Source: Megalonaias nervosa (Eukaryota > Mollusca > Bivalvia > Unionida > Unionidae). From it: a stretch of DNA of 64,000 nt. The stretch covers positions 15,001 to 79,000 of the forward strand of contig JAECUM010006809.1 in assembly GCA_016617855.1 (NCBI GenBank). The letters run 5' to 3'. The translations under genes were made by a program, and so were the position numbers. The notes under the pieces are model-generated. The model saw only the letters and a program-made list of their open reading frames with translations. It was not told the origin of the DNA and did not search any database. This document shows positions 1 through 12,340 of the stretch, one piece after another. Positions within the stretch are counted from its first letter, which is position 1. The number at the start of each line of letters is the position of its first letter.

Positions 1-279
1 AGAAATAACAGGAGACTAAATAGAGAAAATCTACATAAAAATTCTGATAAAATCACAAGGTCTGTGGAAATCCAGTGTCTCACCTGCATCTGTATACTTG
101 GCAGTATAGCCGCTGTTTCTGACTTTGGTGTGATTTTTTTCCCAAATGGCTAAGCCACTGGTTCCAATCGTTATGTGTGCTCAAAACCATGTGATATTTG
201 CTGGGAAAATTCTTTATGGGCATTTTTGCACATCCTGATAATTTTCAGGATATACTGACATAAAGTTTGCCCCTATTCT
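1..279. other. AT-rich non-coding sequence
   Basis: No open frame, splice pattern or repeat structure that I can support. It leads into the degenerate minisatellite that follows. Confidence 0.5.
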
Positions 280-985
280 ATGAAAATTTTGATATATCTT
301 TTATGAACATTTTGACACCATCTATATGAACATTTTAACACCATTTACCAATATATGAACTTTTTGACACCATTTATATCAACATTTTTGATTGAATATG
401 AACATTTTTACATCATTTACCAGTATATGAACATTCTGACACCATTTATATCAATCTTTTGACACCATTCATCATTTATATGAACAATTTGACACCACTT
501 ATATCAACGTTTTGACACACAATCATTTATATGAACCTCTGACACTATTTATATCAACATTTTGACACCATTCACCATTTATATGAATCTTTTGACACCA
601 TTTATATCAACATTTTGACACAATCATTTATATCAACCTTTTGAGACCTATTTATATAAACATTTTGACACAATCATATATATGAACCTTTTGACATCAT
701 TTATATAAATTTTGACTATATGAACATTCTGACACCATTTACTGATATATGAGAAATTGGACACCATTTATATGAACCTTTTGGCACCATTTATATGAAT
801 ATTTTGACACCATTAATTTGAACATTTTGAATCTACATGAAAAGCTTGACACCATTTATATGAACATTTTGATAAAATTTATATGAACATCTCAACACTA
901 TATATATGAAGCTTTTAAGACTATTTTAATGAAGTCTGACACAATTTGGCAAACATTTTGACAATTTTTATGAAAATACTGAAAA
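280..985. repeat. Degenerate ~23-bp minisatellite
   Basis: About thirty diverged copies of a unit containing 'ccatttatatgaacatttt' followed by 'gacac'. Copies vary between 'atatgaac' and 'atatcaac' and have lost or gained a few bases, so the array is old and no longer homogenised. Confidence 0.9.
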
Positions 986-1221
986 AATATTGTTACCACA
1001 TTGGAACTTTTTGTGACCAGTTTACTCTCATTTGTGCTAAGATTTAAACCACATTTTCATGAAGAATTTTGAAAATATTTATTATCACAAGTTTGAATAT
1101 CTGAATAAAGACAGATGAATTTTATAAAAAAATTTGGTTCAAAAACATTCTTCATATTACTTATCCTTCCTTCTATCATTCCATCTTTTGTTGGCATAAA
1201 ATGTTACCATTACATTTATTC

Positions 1222-1600
1222 ATTGTTCTTTCTTAATTTCTACGGTATTTGTAACAGATGGAAGTTCTACAGTAACTTTCTATTTATTCTTTCTTGATTT
1301 CTATGGTACTACACGTGAAAGTTCTACAGTAACTTGGTATTTATTCTTTCTTGATTTCTACTGTATTTGCTCTTTCTTGATTTCTATGGTAACTACACAT
1401 GGATGTTCTACAGTACCTTTGTAATTGTTCTTTCTTGGTTTCTATGGTACTACACACTGAAGTTCTACAGTAACTTGGTATATTTGTTCTGTTTTTTATT
1501 TCTGTTCTACACACATAAGTTCTACAGAAACTTTGTATTTGTTCTTTATTGATTTCTATGGTACTACACTTGGAAGTTCTAGAGTAACTTTGTATTTGTT
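1222..1600. repeat. ~57-bp minisatellite, about six copies
   Basis: Units contain 'ttctttcttgatttctatgg' followed by 'gttctacagtaactttg'. Unit lengths vary because of small indels. Two short open frames over this array and its left flank are repeat artefacts (Phe/Tyr/Leu-rich, no homology recognised). Confidence 0.88.
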
Positions 1601-2001
1601 CAGTTCACATTGCTACATTTAAACAAAATCTTTCAAGAAATGCAATATTTCAACAACAAAGAAAACCCACTAAAGTCTGCACACTCTGAGAATATGGTTG
1701 GCATGAAACAGAGTTTCCAACAAAACTGATCATATCATGAATACAAATCCAAGAGAAGCATTAGCATGTACATTCTTAGTAACAAATGAGAACATATTAC
1801 ACAGTACCAGTAACTGAATAATTCTAAACTTAGTTTAAAAGTGGACAGACCCTTTATAGCATTTTGTAAACATTTTGGTGAAGAGTCACCTATGCACCTA
1901 TGTTCCCAATCTTTGTAAGGATGCCAAAAATTGTCCAATATAAAGTTCTATAAAGAAATTAGAAATAAGTTTTAAATTTTATTTTATATTTTTCTCATTT
2001 A

Positions 2002-2003
<2 letters not shown>
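1601..2003. other. Non-coding AT-rich spacer
   Basis: Nothing supportable. A 67-residue minus-strand frame at 1735-1938 has no splice context or recognisable motif and is treated as chance. Confidence 0.4.

Positions 2004-2041
<38 letters not shown>
2004..2041. repeat. (TTA)n microsatellite
   Basis: About twelve uninterrupted TTA/ATT triplets. Confidence 0.97.
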
Positions 2042-2043
<2 letters not shown>

Positions 2044-2287
2044 CATTATCAAACTATTTGTTTGATACTACACAAAATCAAAAAGAAATATTATTTATTA
2101 TTTTTAAGTTTAAACTCCCATAAATGTACAGAAAATTGGAAGCCTGAAGAAAAATTTGTACACATTCTAAGATGAATATACTTCACTTTGAATCATGCAA
2201 TGGAAATAAAAAACAGAAAGTTTCCAACAATACTCTCTCATGTAACATCTGCACTTTCTCATAAATCAAGTCCAATTACAAACAACT

Positions 2288-2420
2288 TAGACTCTGATCT
2301 GCCCTTGCATAATGGGCTGACAGATTAGTGTCTATGTTGCTTGTTCTACTGATTAATCCAAACAAACTTCATAGACCCAGATCTGCCAGCACATTATTTG
2401 GATATGTGCAATTTCCACAT
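2288..2420. repeat. Copy of the 'gatctgcca' palindromic dispersed repeat
   Basis: Shares 'gtctatgttg', 'ttgttctactgatta' and 'agatctgccag' with copies at 29235-29400 and 38780-39166. The right half 'catagacccagatctgcca' is a degenerate version of the arm that forms a perfect hairpin at 38.8 kb. Probably a MITE-like family; ends not defined here. Confidence 0.6.
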
Positions 2421-2524
2421 GGACTCCATTATGAGCAAGTACATTGGGTATAAAGGGCTCCATTATGAGCAAGTACATAGGGTATAAAGGACTCCATCAT
2501 GAGCAAGTACATAGGGTATAAAGG
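2421..2524. repeat. 34-bp minisatellite, three copies
   Basis: Three near-identical units starting 'ggactccattatgagcaagt' and ending 'gggtataaa'. Few differences between units suggest a recent local duplication. Confidence 0.95.
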
Positions 2525-2587
2525 ACAGATTGTTGAAATTCACTCATCAAGCGAACTCAAGGAAAACAGGATTTTGTAAATACTATG

Positions 2588-2790
2588 AATTAGGGCTCAA
2601 TGGATAGCATGCCCAGGTCATGACCAAAAGAAGGGCTTCAAATCCTACCACTGGATCAACCCTGGTCAGCTAGCCTCAAGTAACCCTAGAGTGAGGACAC
2701 TTTGCTCTAATTGACCTCTCTACATGCTTTGACTGACAGCTGCTATTAACCAATCAAACTGGGAATCCCACACATGGTTACACTGTCCAA
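2588..2790 (+). mobile_element. Old tRNA-derived SINE-like copy (SINE-C group)
   Basis: The first ~70 bases resemble a decayed tRNA: 'ggctcaatggatagcatgc' in the D-arm/A-box position and 'gggcttcaaatcctaccac' in the T-arm/B-box position. A downstream segment 'gaggacactttgctctaatt' resembles the core at 32.6 kb. No target duplication was found. Assignment is inferred. Confidence 0.45.
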
Positions 2791-3670
2791 CATTAATTTA
2801 GACAAGCACATTCAATCTGTTGTCTAAGTAAACAAACTTATCAATTGTATTCTTTTGTATTTTGTTACTTATCAATGTAAACTTTTGTATGTGACAGTGA
2901 AATTTAAAAATGGTAGAGATGTAGTTATGGCTTGTGCAACAGCAATGACCGACACCCTGAATGATTAGAAAATTGTGTGAAATTCCAAAGCCGAAAACAA
3001 ACTTACAGGAATGTCTGAGATGGATTAAACTTTGCAGAAGGCCTCATGAACAGTTAAACACATCAAGAATCAACTCAAATAAACACGTTTTTACAAAGGT
3101 AATGCTGGCTATATTTACATGCAGTTCATAAATATCTCTTGTAGGCAATATTTCTTTGTCAAATTCGACCGTTTGCCTTGTAACCGAACAAAAAACTTGT
3201 GGATAAGCTATGGTTAAAGTTATCTGAACATTTATCAGCGTCACCTGCCTTGAGTAATAATGCTGCCCAAGTATGTTATAGCCCAGTCATGTCGTTATGA
3301 CATTAAATGGAAGACAAATATATAAAAAAGCAACACACAAACCGACAAAATTTATAAATAACAAATAACAAAAATATATCTATATACGTATTTTCAAGAG
3401 ATAAATATATGTTACCCAACTAAAATGTTGTATGAAAAGAAGATCAATTTTCTAATTTACAACTATTTTTCATTTGCAGCATTTTATAAACAATATCTGG
3501 TAAACAGAAATTTTCAGATCCTTTGCCTGCTGATCCCTTGCCTCACAAAGAATGAAATAAGAAAACAAACTAACATAAATACACTAAAAACGCTGTTTTT
3601 ACTGGTCTATTCTTGCAATAACAAAGAAAACATCACTAAGGATATCATTATGTTTCTATACCAAACCTTT

Positions 3671-3674
<4 letters not shown>
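2791..3674. other. Non-coding sequence without recognised features
   Basis: A 66-residue minus-strand frame (3044-3244) and a 103-residue plus-strand frame that runs into the AT repeat have no motif or splice support. I see no gene here. Confidence 0.4.

Positions 3675-3727
<53 letters not shown>
3675..3727. repeat. (AT)n microsatellite
   Basis: About 26 uninterrupted AT dinucleotides. Reading through it gives the alternating Tyr-Ile peptides seen in two frames. Confidence 0.98.
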
Positions 3728-3730
<3 letters not shown>

Positions 3731-4454
3731 ATTTAACACTTATCTGCTTGTTAATTAATGTATACCCTTGTCTGATGCCCCTAGAAACCTGCACAGGATA
3801 TGCTAAATCACTGATATTTGAGTGTTTAGATATGCGTACGATACATTTATGTCCAAGTAACCAACAATATTATTATCTACTTAACATTATGTTACATAAT
3901 CCTTGGAAGACTCGATGCCATTCATGCTTCTGTGGCATTTTGCAGACATTATTATGATGTATTTCTCACTCCCATATATGTTTACATCATGAATGTATCC
4001 TGAAATTCGCCTTAATACTTGAACCCCTGTTGTCTTCATTTCAAAGACAAATTAATACCATATCTCTAAATAAAATTGGGAGAAAAATTCAGAGTATGGC
4101 CAAATTGTGCTCTATGTTGTAGCAACAAAAACACCATATTTTACACTTGTTTGTCTAAGGTAGCAACAGAAAGGGTCATCTCCCATATGGGGGCGGAGCT
4201 ACATACATTCTGTGGAGAGGTTAACTGCCTTCACACTAAAGTAGTTTCAAGCATTGCTGTGTTCCAAAACATCAAACCAAAACAAAAAACCCAATCATGG
4301 TTCAAGGTTCTATTCTCTTCGCCTGTTAATTTTTCTGCTGTATTTTTCTATGTATGGTTTGTAGCAACCACAAAGTCAAAACATATTGTGTACCCCATGA
4401 ATAAGGTTTGTGGAGAGGTATTGTTGTCTTTTTATGGCACATCAACACTTTGAA
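3728..4454. other. Non-coding sequence with a chance 125-residue frame
   Basis: The longest plus-strand frame (4076-4453) is Cys/Val-rich and shows no domain. It holds two diverged segments sharing 'tgtggagaggt' and 'gtagcaac', hinting at an old internal duplication. I do not call a gene. Confidence 0.35.
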
Positions 4455-4664
4455 GATTACATCATGCTAAGGCAGAAAAGTAAAGTGCCTTGCTTAAAGT
4501 CCATGGTAGCCTAGACCAACTAGTTGTAGTCACATAAAAAATAAAAGGTTGAAACAACTGGTTGGTCTACATGGTAGCCAAATCTGAGCTGATTTGTTGG
4601 TGGGAATCGAACTCACACCCTTTCAATGATGAGTTCAATGCCTTCCTCACCAGGTCACGATCCT
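4455..4664 (-). mobile_element. tRNA-headed SINE copy (SINE-C group)
   Basis: Read on the minus strand, a tRNA-like head 'gtgacctggtgaggaaggc' leads to a clear B-box region 'gtgagttcgattcccacc'. Further on lies 'gcaaggcactttacttt', the same core as in the copies near 2.6, 32.6 and 35.8 kb. Several internal indels. No convincing target duplication. Confidence 0.6.
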
Positions 4665-7600
4665 ATGAATAAAAATGAATTCATAATTCTGAAAAATGAA
4701 ATATTTCTCATGCAAAGAACTTGCATTTATGAATATACTAGTATCTGTGAATTTTGCATCAGACATTCAAAAAGCCTCATGTGTGACACAAAATTTGAAC
4801 TATGGTAAATTTATCCTATCCTACACCTATGCATACTGAAGGAATCTTTTAGACATATCACAAATGATCATTCTTTATCGAGTCTTTAAATTCAAAAGTT
4901 TGTATCAACCTCAAATTTCACAAATATAAATTCCCAGAAATAAATGTAATTTACCTATTTTTACCTTTTTTTAATTTGTAACTTTTTGGTAAACTGGTAT
5001 TGTACACATCCGGTGTATCAACATACAAAGTAACATTACTCTACTGTCGGCTGTATTTGAGATAGTGATAATGAAAAATATTTTAACACCGATGTTAATC
5101 TAGGTACATATGGATGGACAATGATACTGAATTGATCACTGTGTCAGGTTTTTATTCCTCCTATTCCAAGGCAGGTTTGACAACGATAATGGCTAATTTG
5201 TATCATACACATTACATATAATATCAAGATCAGATCTTCCAACAAAAACATTTGGAAATATTGTTTAGACTGAAAATAAGAACTGTTCTTTAGAATTAAT
5301 GTAACAAGTTTAAAATCATCAGTTTCTTTCCAATTTATTAATGTATGATTTTTTAATCTTACAGGTTCTGAAATTTATGGATTCCTCAGGAAATCAAAGT
5401 AAAAATATTTGACTGAACTTTTTGTTGTCTATTTTTTTGTACAGATTTATGTACCAAGGAAATAGTTGTAATAAAATATGTAAATGTTGATGCTGCCTTT
5501 TTGACAAGTGGAAGAGTTAGACACATACAAATTCATAAATTTATATTAACTGTACTTGAGCGAAATTTTTTGATATACTTTAAATGAGAGAAAAAGCTTA
5601 CATTCATAGTATATTTAACATTTTAAAAATTGTATACAAATCGACAAAAGCAATACACACTGTCAGATTTACAAATATCTGAATCTGATTACCCTGCCAT
5701 TATTTAGATGCAATAATGTGTTGATATTTTAATAGAAAACAAAACAATTGCTAATCACTTACCTATTGTCAAAGTTTGTAAGGAAAGTTCCTCCAGTGCA
5801 GTATAATTTATTAATCCAGTCTTCAAAGAATCAAGAACAATAAAGAATGACCATAACAAAATTTAAACAACAATACATTAGCACAAGTTCCTGTAAAAAC
5901 AGGAAAAATACTTTTACAAATAACAATTAATTATAATTCACCACAGCTCCTTTTATTTCACATTCTCAACTTTGAAAAAGATATACTCAGTTCTCAATAT
6001 TTATCACAGCAGACAAAAATTCCTCCAGAAACTGAAAATATAACTTTGTATAGTCACGTAATTTCCATACAATATCAAATATATTCTTTTTAAAAATTAC
6101 ACATGCCACGTTAACTGATTCAACCAATTGAGAGACGATCACTAAAATCAAGCACAAGTGTAATTCCGTGAACAACTCTGTCACACATCCTCACGAATTC
6201 CATCTGAACACATCCCCTACAGCTCCTGAAGTTGTAATGAGTAAATCTAACTTCCACCTTAGAAATATATTCCATGGAAATTTAACAATAATCCTGATTT
6301 ACACTGAAATTTTCACATGGAACCACATTTGCTGGTGTCAGCAGTGGGATATGCCTCTTTCTGAACATACAGAGATCTGCTCTGTACAAGTTTCTCAGCT
6401 AGACTGAACTTCACCTAATACACTGATGGGTGGTCTCACGTACAGTATGGCCACCTATAAAACACTTCATGTGTGGCAACCCACACATCAATATATCTCC
6501 AAATCCTATTCAACTGCTTATTTGTCACTTACTTTCTACATATTTTCTTATATTTCTCTCTCTCAAATTGAGAGAGAAAGTTAAGAAATGATCCAAGAGT
6601 CCAATGGGGAATAGTCTTCCCAACACTTCCAAGCTGTTCCTGGACTAAGAAGCACTAGGTGTAGAGAGGGGGGCTCAGCCAATGCATGCTTATCTACAGA
6701 TGGGTTATTTTTTCCACTCATCAGACCACCCACATACTGTTGAAAACTCATTGGGCTAAAAGAGCTTGTCAACAGTTACTAGTTGTGGGGACTGCCTATT
6801 TTTACTACACAATATATAGCCAGAAGTGGGATAGATGGTATGTCATATACAGATGCAAATGGGCAAATTAAACTGATTGCTTGTACACCTAACCAGTAAG
6901 GCCAGTATATCGGATCAAACCCACTTGAAAGTCTATTCCCAACCAAATGTTATCAGATTCAACACTCAATAAATCAGGTCTGATGCTACTTTTATAATTA
7001 GCAATGCTTTGAAATAAATACAAATCACTCATGTTAAAAGGTTACCTATTGTTTTGATTATCTCTCAGTTTTGCCTTTGATAATAAGGACTGTTGCAAAA
7101 TATGATACCCTAACATAGAGTCAACCAATTACAGGTTCAAGGTTTATGATCTGCAATGTTTTTAAACAGAAATAAGCATTCAATGTGTGGGTGGAGAGCA
7201 GTTTATATTACAATTTTCCCTTTATAATTATTTCCCAAATTTTTTTGTATTAATAAGTAACTGAAACAATTACAACAATCTGATTTTGATGAGCATGATT
7301 TTAAAGCTCCTACAAACATTTTGTGAAACATTTATTATTCCCTCAAATTCTACCTATATCTGTTTTTCAGTTTGGCTGATGTTTTGAGTAGTGTCAGGAA
7401 ATAAGGCACATCTAAAAAGAAAATCAAAAGCCATTACACAACTGTTGTTTTATCCAAAACCATGTTATAATTTTGATGCACATTAGAACAGGGTTTCTCC
7501 GTAACTAGAATTCTAATCAATTCACTAATTCTCATTTCTTTTTGTATTTATTGTTTCTCTAACTTTTTATGAACATTCTAAAAACAATATTTTATAAAAG

Positions 7601-7789
7601 ATGAATCAAACCACAAAGAGTAATATGTTTTAAATGTGAACTTTAATATTTGATAGGTAATTGATGACAATAGTTATAAATGAAAACTAAATTTGCCCCC
7701 TGACATACTCCAAGCTGATGCCTATGCTTTTCTGTACAAAATAAAAATGTGTCCATATGACACAGATACGCCCACCCAAAAGCAATGCA
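4665..7789. other. Long AT-rich stretch without recognised genes
   Basis: Only frames below 80 residues, none with a motif. A short hairpin of CT/AG arms lies near 6552-6580. A donor-like 'aggtaagt' occurs on the minus strand near 5765, but the frame in front of it is stopped after about 20 codons, so I do not call an exon. Confidence 0.4.
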
Positions 7790-8000
7790 GCTGAAAGGTA
7801 AAGTTCTAAGTCAAACAAAGGCCATAACTCCATTAACAGAAAATGCTGAAAACTGAACCTGAATATGTTTTTCTTATTAAAAAAAAATAAAGCTTCATAC
7901 CAAAACTTTGTTTCAATCCATGAAGTCCTTCAAAAGTTACTGAGTGGAGACAAAATTCAGGACTGGAAGGATGGGGACAGAACAAGATGTGGCATTATGG
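7790..8000. repeat. Dispersed repeat, copy 1 ('gccataactccatta' family)
   Basis: Shares 'aagtcaaac', 'ggccataactccattaa', 'ccttcaaaag' and the closing 'gacagaac' layout with 11815-12340. Such 'ggccataactcc ... gacagac' repeats are widespread in mollusc genomes as I recall them. Overlapping open frames at 7865-8170 are read-through of this repeat. Confidence 0.55.
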
Positions 8001-8269
8001 GATATGATATACTGGACTCAGAATTAGTTGGTTGCACAGGTCTGAAACCTGCTGAGACTAGTCTGGATTGGCTTGACATGGCACCTAACTCTAATTGTCT
8101 TGACACTAGTCTTTCATGTGTTGATGTGTTATTAAATATCACACAATCAATCATTAATTTATCTCAATGAAAGAATATGTGAGACTTAATACATAGGTAG
8201 CAAAACAAAAGCCTTCACTGTTTTCAAATCAAAACATGAATTACTGCAATGAAACCTGAAATACTAGGA

Positions 8270-8605
8270 GCCTAAAGATGTGTGTGTGTGTGTGTGTGAG
8301 TGAGATTTAGATTTTTAATGTAGCTTTGATAATCTTTCAGTCATATCGCTACAATGTCTGCAGAGTGGCATCACATGCCTAGCACTGGGGCATCATGCTG
8401 CAGACGTGTAGCACGATGTCCCACCCAGTCACATTATCCTGACACTAGGCTGACCAGTCTAAATGCTGAGTGCCTAGCAAGGCAGCTGTTAGTACCATTT
8501 TTATAAGTCTTTGGTATGACTCGGTCAGGGTTTTAACCCGCGAAATACTGCATCCGAGGCAGACGCTTTAACCACTAGGCCACCGGAGCGGTAGGCCTAA
8601 AGATG
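8270..8605 (-). mobile_element. SINE-A, full-length copy with 11-bp target duplication
   Basis: Body at 8281-8594, flanked by the perfect duplication 'gcctaaagatg' (8270-8280 and 8595-8605). On the minus strand it starts with a tRNA-like head containing the A-box 'tggcctagtgg' and a decayed B-box. A ~220-bp body follows, including 'gtcataccaaagac', 'ggataatgtgactgggtggg' and 'agctacattaaaaatct'. It ends in a CA-type tail, seen here as (TG)n at 8281-8299. The head would carry an internal RNA polymerase III promoter. Confidence 0.93.
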
Positions 8606-8747
8606 GATATCGACCATAAAAGTTATAATATTTACATGGTCCTTGCCAGAGTTACAAAATTTCTAAACGTTTCAAACCCTAAAATGTTCTCTCATGAAGA
8701 TGAATACAAATTAAAAATTTTTAGATAACCAGTATTCTCATTCAAAC

Positions 8748-9696
8748 AAGAGTCCCTTGAAGGACTTGATGCTCAACTGTGCAAAAGAATTTCCATGAAT
8801 TCAAAATAATACCATTTCTTCTTTTAATTGTTGACTGTTGAAACCATCTCTGATATTCTTGAGCGATAACAAAATTTCAAAATTAGCTGCCTTGGTGGAC
8901 ATATTGGATGTCAGATTGGCAACAGTTTCATTAAGGTCAAAGTAGACATCATCAGAAATCTTTTGGTGAAAACCCCATGTCATAATTAGCTCCATTCAGG
9001 ACAAATAGTTACAGTAACATTTTTACAACAACTGTCATGGCAGCCATATTGGATGTATGACTGGCACCATTTTCTTTAGGACCAAATTAGTATGATAAGA
9101 AGCCTATTGGTGAAAACCTCATGTTGATACAGTCAACCATTTGGGAGGAGCAGAGACAGCAATATTTTCAAGATGGTCACAATGGTGGCCATATTGAGGG
9201 TTAGTCATTTTCATTTATGACCTAGAAGAGCTAAATCAAGATTTTCAAGATGGCCACATCATTGACATCAGTTCAGCACCATTTTAATTTAAGAAAAACA
9301 AAACATGATATGAAGTCTTTTAGCGAAAACCCCATGATAATATAAACATTCATTCAGAAGAGAGATAACAAAATTTTCCAGCTGGCTATAGTGGCAGCCA
9401 TATTAGACCCCAGATCTGCACCATCATGGCCATATTGGATGGCACATCGGCACCATGTTCATTCAAGATCAACAGGACACCATAAGAAGTCTTTCAGTTA
9501 AAACCAAATGCTGACATGACCATTCATTCAAGAGTAGTAGTGATAACAAGATTTTCAAGATGGCTGCTTTGGTGGCCATATTGGATTTGCGAGCAGTATC
9601 ATTTTCAACTTGAACCAGACAGATCATGGGTTGAATGTGTGTATAACCTTTCATGGCAATCTTGAACCTGAACATGATATATGACATTGAGCTTGT
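8748..9696. repeat. ~150-bp modular repeat 'M', locus 1
   Basis: Five or six diverged units of about 150 bp, each with 'aagatggc', 'gccatattgga', 'gcaccatttt', 'ataagaagtctttt' and 'gtgaaaacccca'. The opening 'cttgaaggacttgatgctc' and following 60 bases match the start of locus 2 at 27.8 kb. Short minus-strand frames inside are repeat read-through. Confidence 0.85.
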
Positions 9697-9996
9697 ACAT
9701 TATATTAGATCAATGGACCCATTTCATTTTTGACTAGCATACATGTTATTCACAACTGTTTGGTTCCTAGTGTTCCAAGGGAGAGCCAATGTGGCAATTC
9801 ACTTAAACTGTGCTAGTCAAATATAAATAACTGCAATTCTTCATTTTACATTTTCATTTTCTTTAACATGTTATTCTTGATTGTTGTTCCTTCCATATTT
9901 CACTTCCAGTGAGTTTTGTGGCCCATGTTATTATATATGTGCTTTTTCCTCAAATTTTGCAATTCTAGGGTATTTTGTACCCTTACCCATGTATCT
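9697..9996. other. Non-coding spacer
   Basis: Nothing supportable beyond AT-rich sequence leading to a microsatellite. Confidence 0.4.
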
Positions 9997-10032
9997 GCAT
10001 ACATACATGCATACATACATACATACATACAT
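9997..10032. repeat. (ACAT)n microsatellite
   Basis: About nine ACAT tetramers with one 'acatgc' interruption. Confidence 0.95.
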
Positions 10033-10216
10033 CTTAATGCAGAGGATTAATGACAATCATAGTACTTTTGTGGATATATTACATGTTAAGTGTGTTATGT
10101 ATTCATTCATGTTATTTTAATGTTCCTGTTACTATTATGTAATAATAAAAATAACTGAATGAAAATTCTTTTGAAGAGGAAATAAATATAAGTCAGTCCA
10201 TCTGTCAGTCAGTCAG

Positions 10217-10217
<1 letters not shown>

Positions 10218-10248
<31 letters not shown>
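10218..10248. repeat. (CA)n microsatellite
   Basis: About fifteen CA units, preceded by a short 'gtca' run. No SINE-A body is attached on either side, unlike the CA runs at 16.0 and 51.1 kb. Confidence 0.97.
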
Positions 10249-10251
<3 letters not shown>

Positions 10252-11340
10252 TTCGAAAAATCTGAAACATTGCTGTAATTGCCTAAAAATCTAAGCTGAT
10301 TATCTACATACAATATATGCCTACCAACATGCAAACCAAATTTCAACTGTCTATAACAGGTGGTTTTGTGCTTAACTGGGCTAACAAGATTTTCATCAAA
10401 AGGCAAAACCGTACGGACGGAAAAAAGTTTTTACAAGTTTATAAAAATTGAAAACTTCTAAGATGGCCTGAAAATATAATAAAATCATCATCTACATATA
10501 AATAGAATATGCCAATCTATTTTCAGTCATCTACCTCATGTGGTTTTTGTTTGATCACACTAACACCAAATTGGATATTTGTTGTGTCAAGTGAATAACT
10601 AATATACTTCATTGAACAGTTGAAAATACATGAGTTTTCGGCCATGAAATGAAATATACCTGTTATTCACTCGGATCAAGCAAATTTTTTTTTATTTTAT
10701 GCTCAAATGCATTGGCTACCTAAAATGTATAACAGGCTGAAGTAGCAAGTTTCTTACAGTAATGTCAACTCTTTATGATAGATGTTCTGCTGTTTTGTGT
10801 ACATTCAAAGAGACAAAATAAGTTCAAACATGTTTCTCTTTCCGAATTCAAGGTAAGAAAGCCCTGCTTGCAAAATAAATTGAACACAAATTTATATTAA
10901 TAGTGGGATTCAAATGTGGTCCTTGTGCATGAGATGCTGACATGCTACCAGAACTGCACCAAATGGTCAACATGTTCAGTTATATTCTTTGATCATGATG
11001 TTATCAATGGCTACTGAAACATTAAGTTCTTGAGTGAAAAAATATTTATTACTTGCTCCATCGAACTATCAAATTTATTTCTCTTGGAAAATCCTCCAAT
11101 TCACAGACTAATATAAAAAAGACTTTTGTAAACAAAAAGAATAAAAATCTAAAGTCCCAAATGTTTGGAACTATGTACAAAACTGTAAAAAAATGCTTTA
11201 ATGGCCTGAAATCTATTTTGGTCATCTACATATGCATCAAAATAAGCAATCCGAATTTCACTAGTGTCAGCAAAATGGTTTTTCTGCATATGTTGCTAAC
11301 TTCTCGTGACCATTGGAGAGATGGGACCAAGCAGTAGAGG
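10249..11340. repeat. Two diverged copies of a ~300-bp non-coding segment
   Basis: Segment 10250-10560 and segment 11060-11310 share an ordered set of short matches: 'atggcctgaaa', 'tcatctacatat', 'aatttc', then a 'tggttttt' and a closing 'ctaac' stretch. Matches are short and interrupted, so this is an old duplication or two copies of one dispersed family. Confidence 0.4.
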
Positions 11341-11814
11341 CACAAACAAATGTCAATCCTGTTTCCTTTCACTTGCAGTGGAACCTAACCCCCAGTTCCA
11401 CAAAATATCTCAAAATTTCTTCCTAGGATTGGGATTTCTAAAAATAGTTTTTATATTTTGGTTAGTAACAGTTAATTTTACACAGGATGTTCAGCATATA
11501 GCAGGGATTCAGGTACATTCTTCAAATTTAGAATTTTCCATAAAGGAACCTTGACTTCCTTTAAGGGAAATTTTCAGGATTTCAAGGTCTTCCTGGACTA
11601 CTGAAAAGGTTTCCATGTGTTAAACTGTAAACAAAAAAGTGAATTTGCATTTTTCCATTACCTCTACTTCAAACAAAACTATTTAATATTGTCTCATGCA
11701 TCATAAACAAGATAAAATAAAATCTGCAGAGAAAATTTAAGAATTTTGGTGAAATGGGGGCCTAAAATTGGATTCAAATCCAAGACCTTGAATCTGAACC
11801 ATATCTAACAACGT
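11341..11814. other. Non-coding spacer
   Basis: An 82-residue plus frame (11306-11554) has no motif. No other feature seen. Confidence 0.35.
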
Positions 11815-12340
11815 TGAATGGCAAAGTTCTATGTCAGCAGGGGCCATAAATCTATTCACTTTTGTAAAACAATGGTGCATACAGAACTTGACCTAGGTAA
11901 TGCAAATCTATTGAATTAATTACCGGGTAGTCCTTATTAATTATCTAATTAGTCCTTTTTTAGAAACTTGATTCAAAATGCTCTTCCATATAAATTTAGG
12001 TGACAGAAGTTTGAGATTTAAAAAATAGCTCAAGGGTAATAATAAAGACTTCTGAAAGTAATCAAGGGCATTTTTCAATTAAGAACAGCTCTAAATTTGT
12101 CAATACAAATATTATGCAATTGACAGACAATGTTTTAAGTCAAACAGTGGCCATACATAACTCCATTAAATGTTTTCAGAAAATAATGAAAATCAAACAT
12201 GACCTTAGTCTTTTAAATGCAACTTCTAGTTCTAAAGTTTAGGTTTGCATCTTTTCCATTAAGCCCTTCAAAAGCTTTAAATAAGACATGAGAAATACGA
12301 CAGGACAGACAGAAGAAAGATAATAATGTGTACCCCTATT
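11815..12340. repeat. Dispersed repeat, copies 2 and 3 ('gccataactccatta' family)
   Basis: Two head-to-tail diverged units: 'aagttctatgtcagcag' with 'ggccataaatctattca' near 11.82 kb, then 'aagtcaaacagtggccatac' with 'taactccattaaatg' near 12.14 kb. It ends with 'ccttcaaaagctttaaa' and 'caggacagacag'. Related to 7790-8000. Confidence 0.55.

Noticed and set aside
4076..4453. 125-residue frame as a gene
   Set aside because: No domain, no splice sites, no codon pattern, and it runs into a SINE.
5740..5830. Minus-strand donor 'aggtaagt' with a short open frame (FEDWINKLYCTGG)
   Set aside because: An 8-base donor match is expected about twice by chance in this window; the frame is only ~20 codons and lacks a convincing acceptor.
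10218..10248. CA run as a SINE-A tail
   Set aside because: No SINE-A body on either side.
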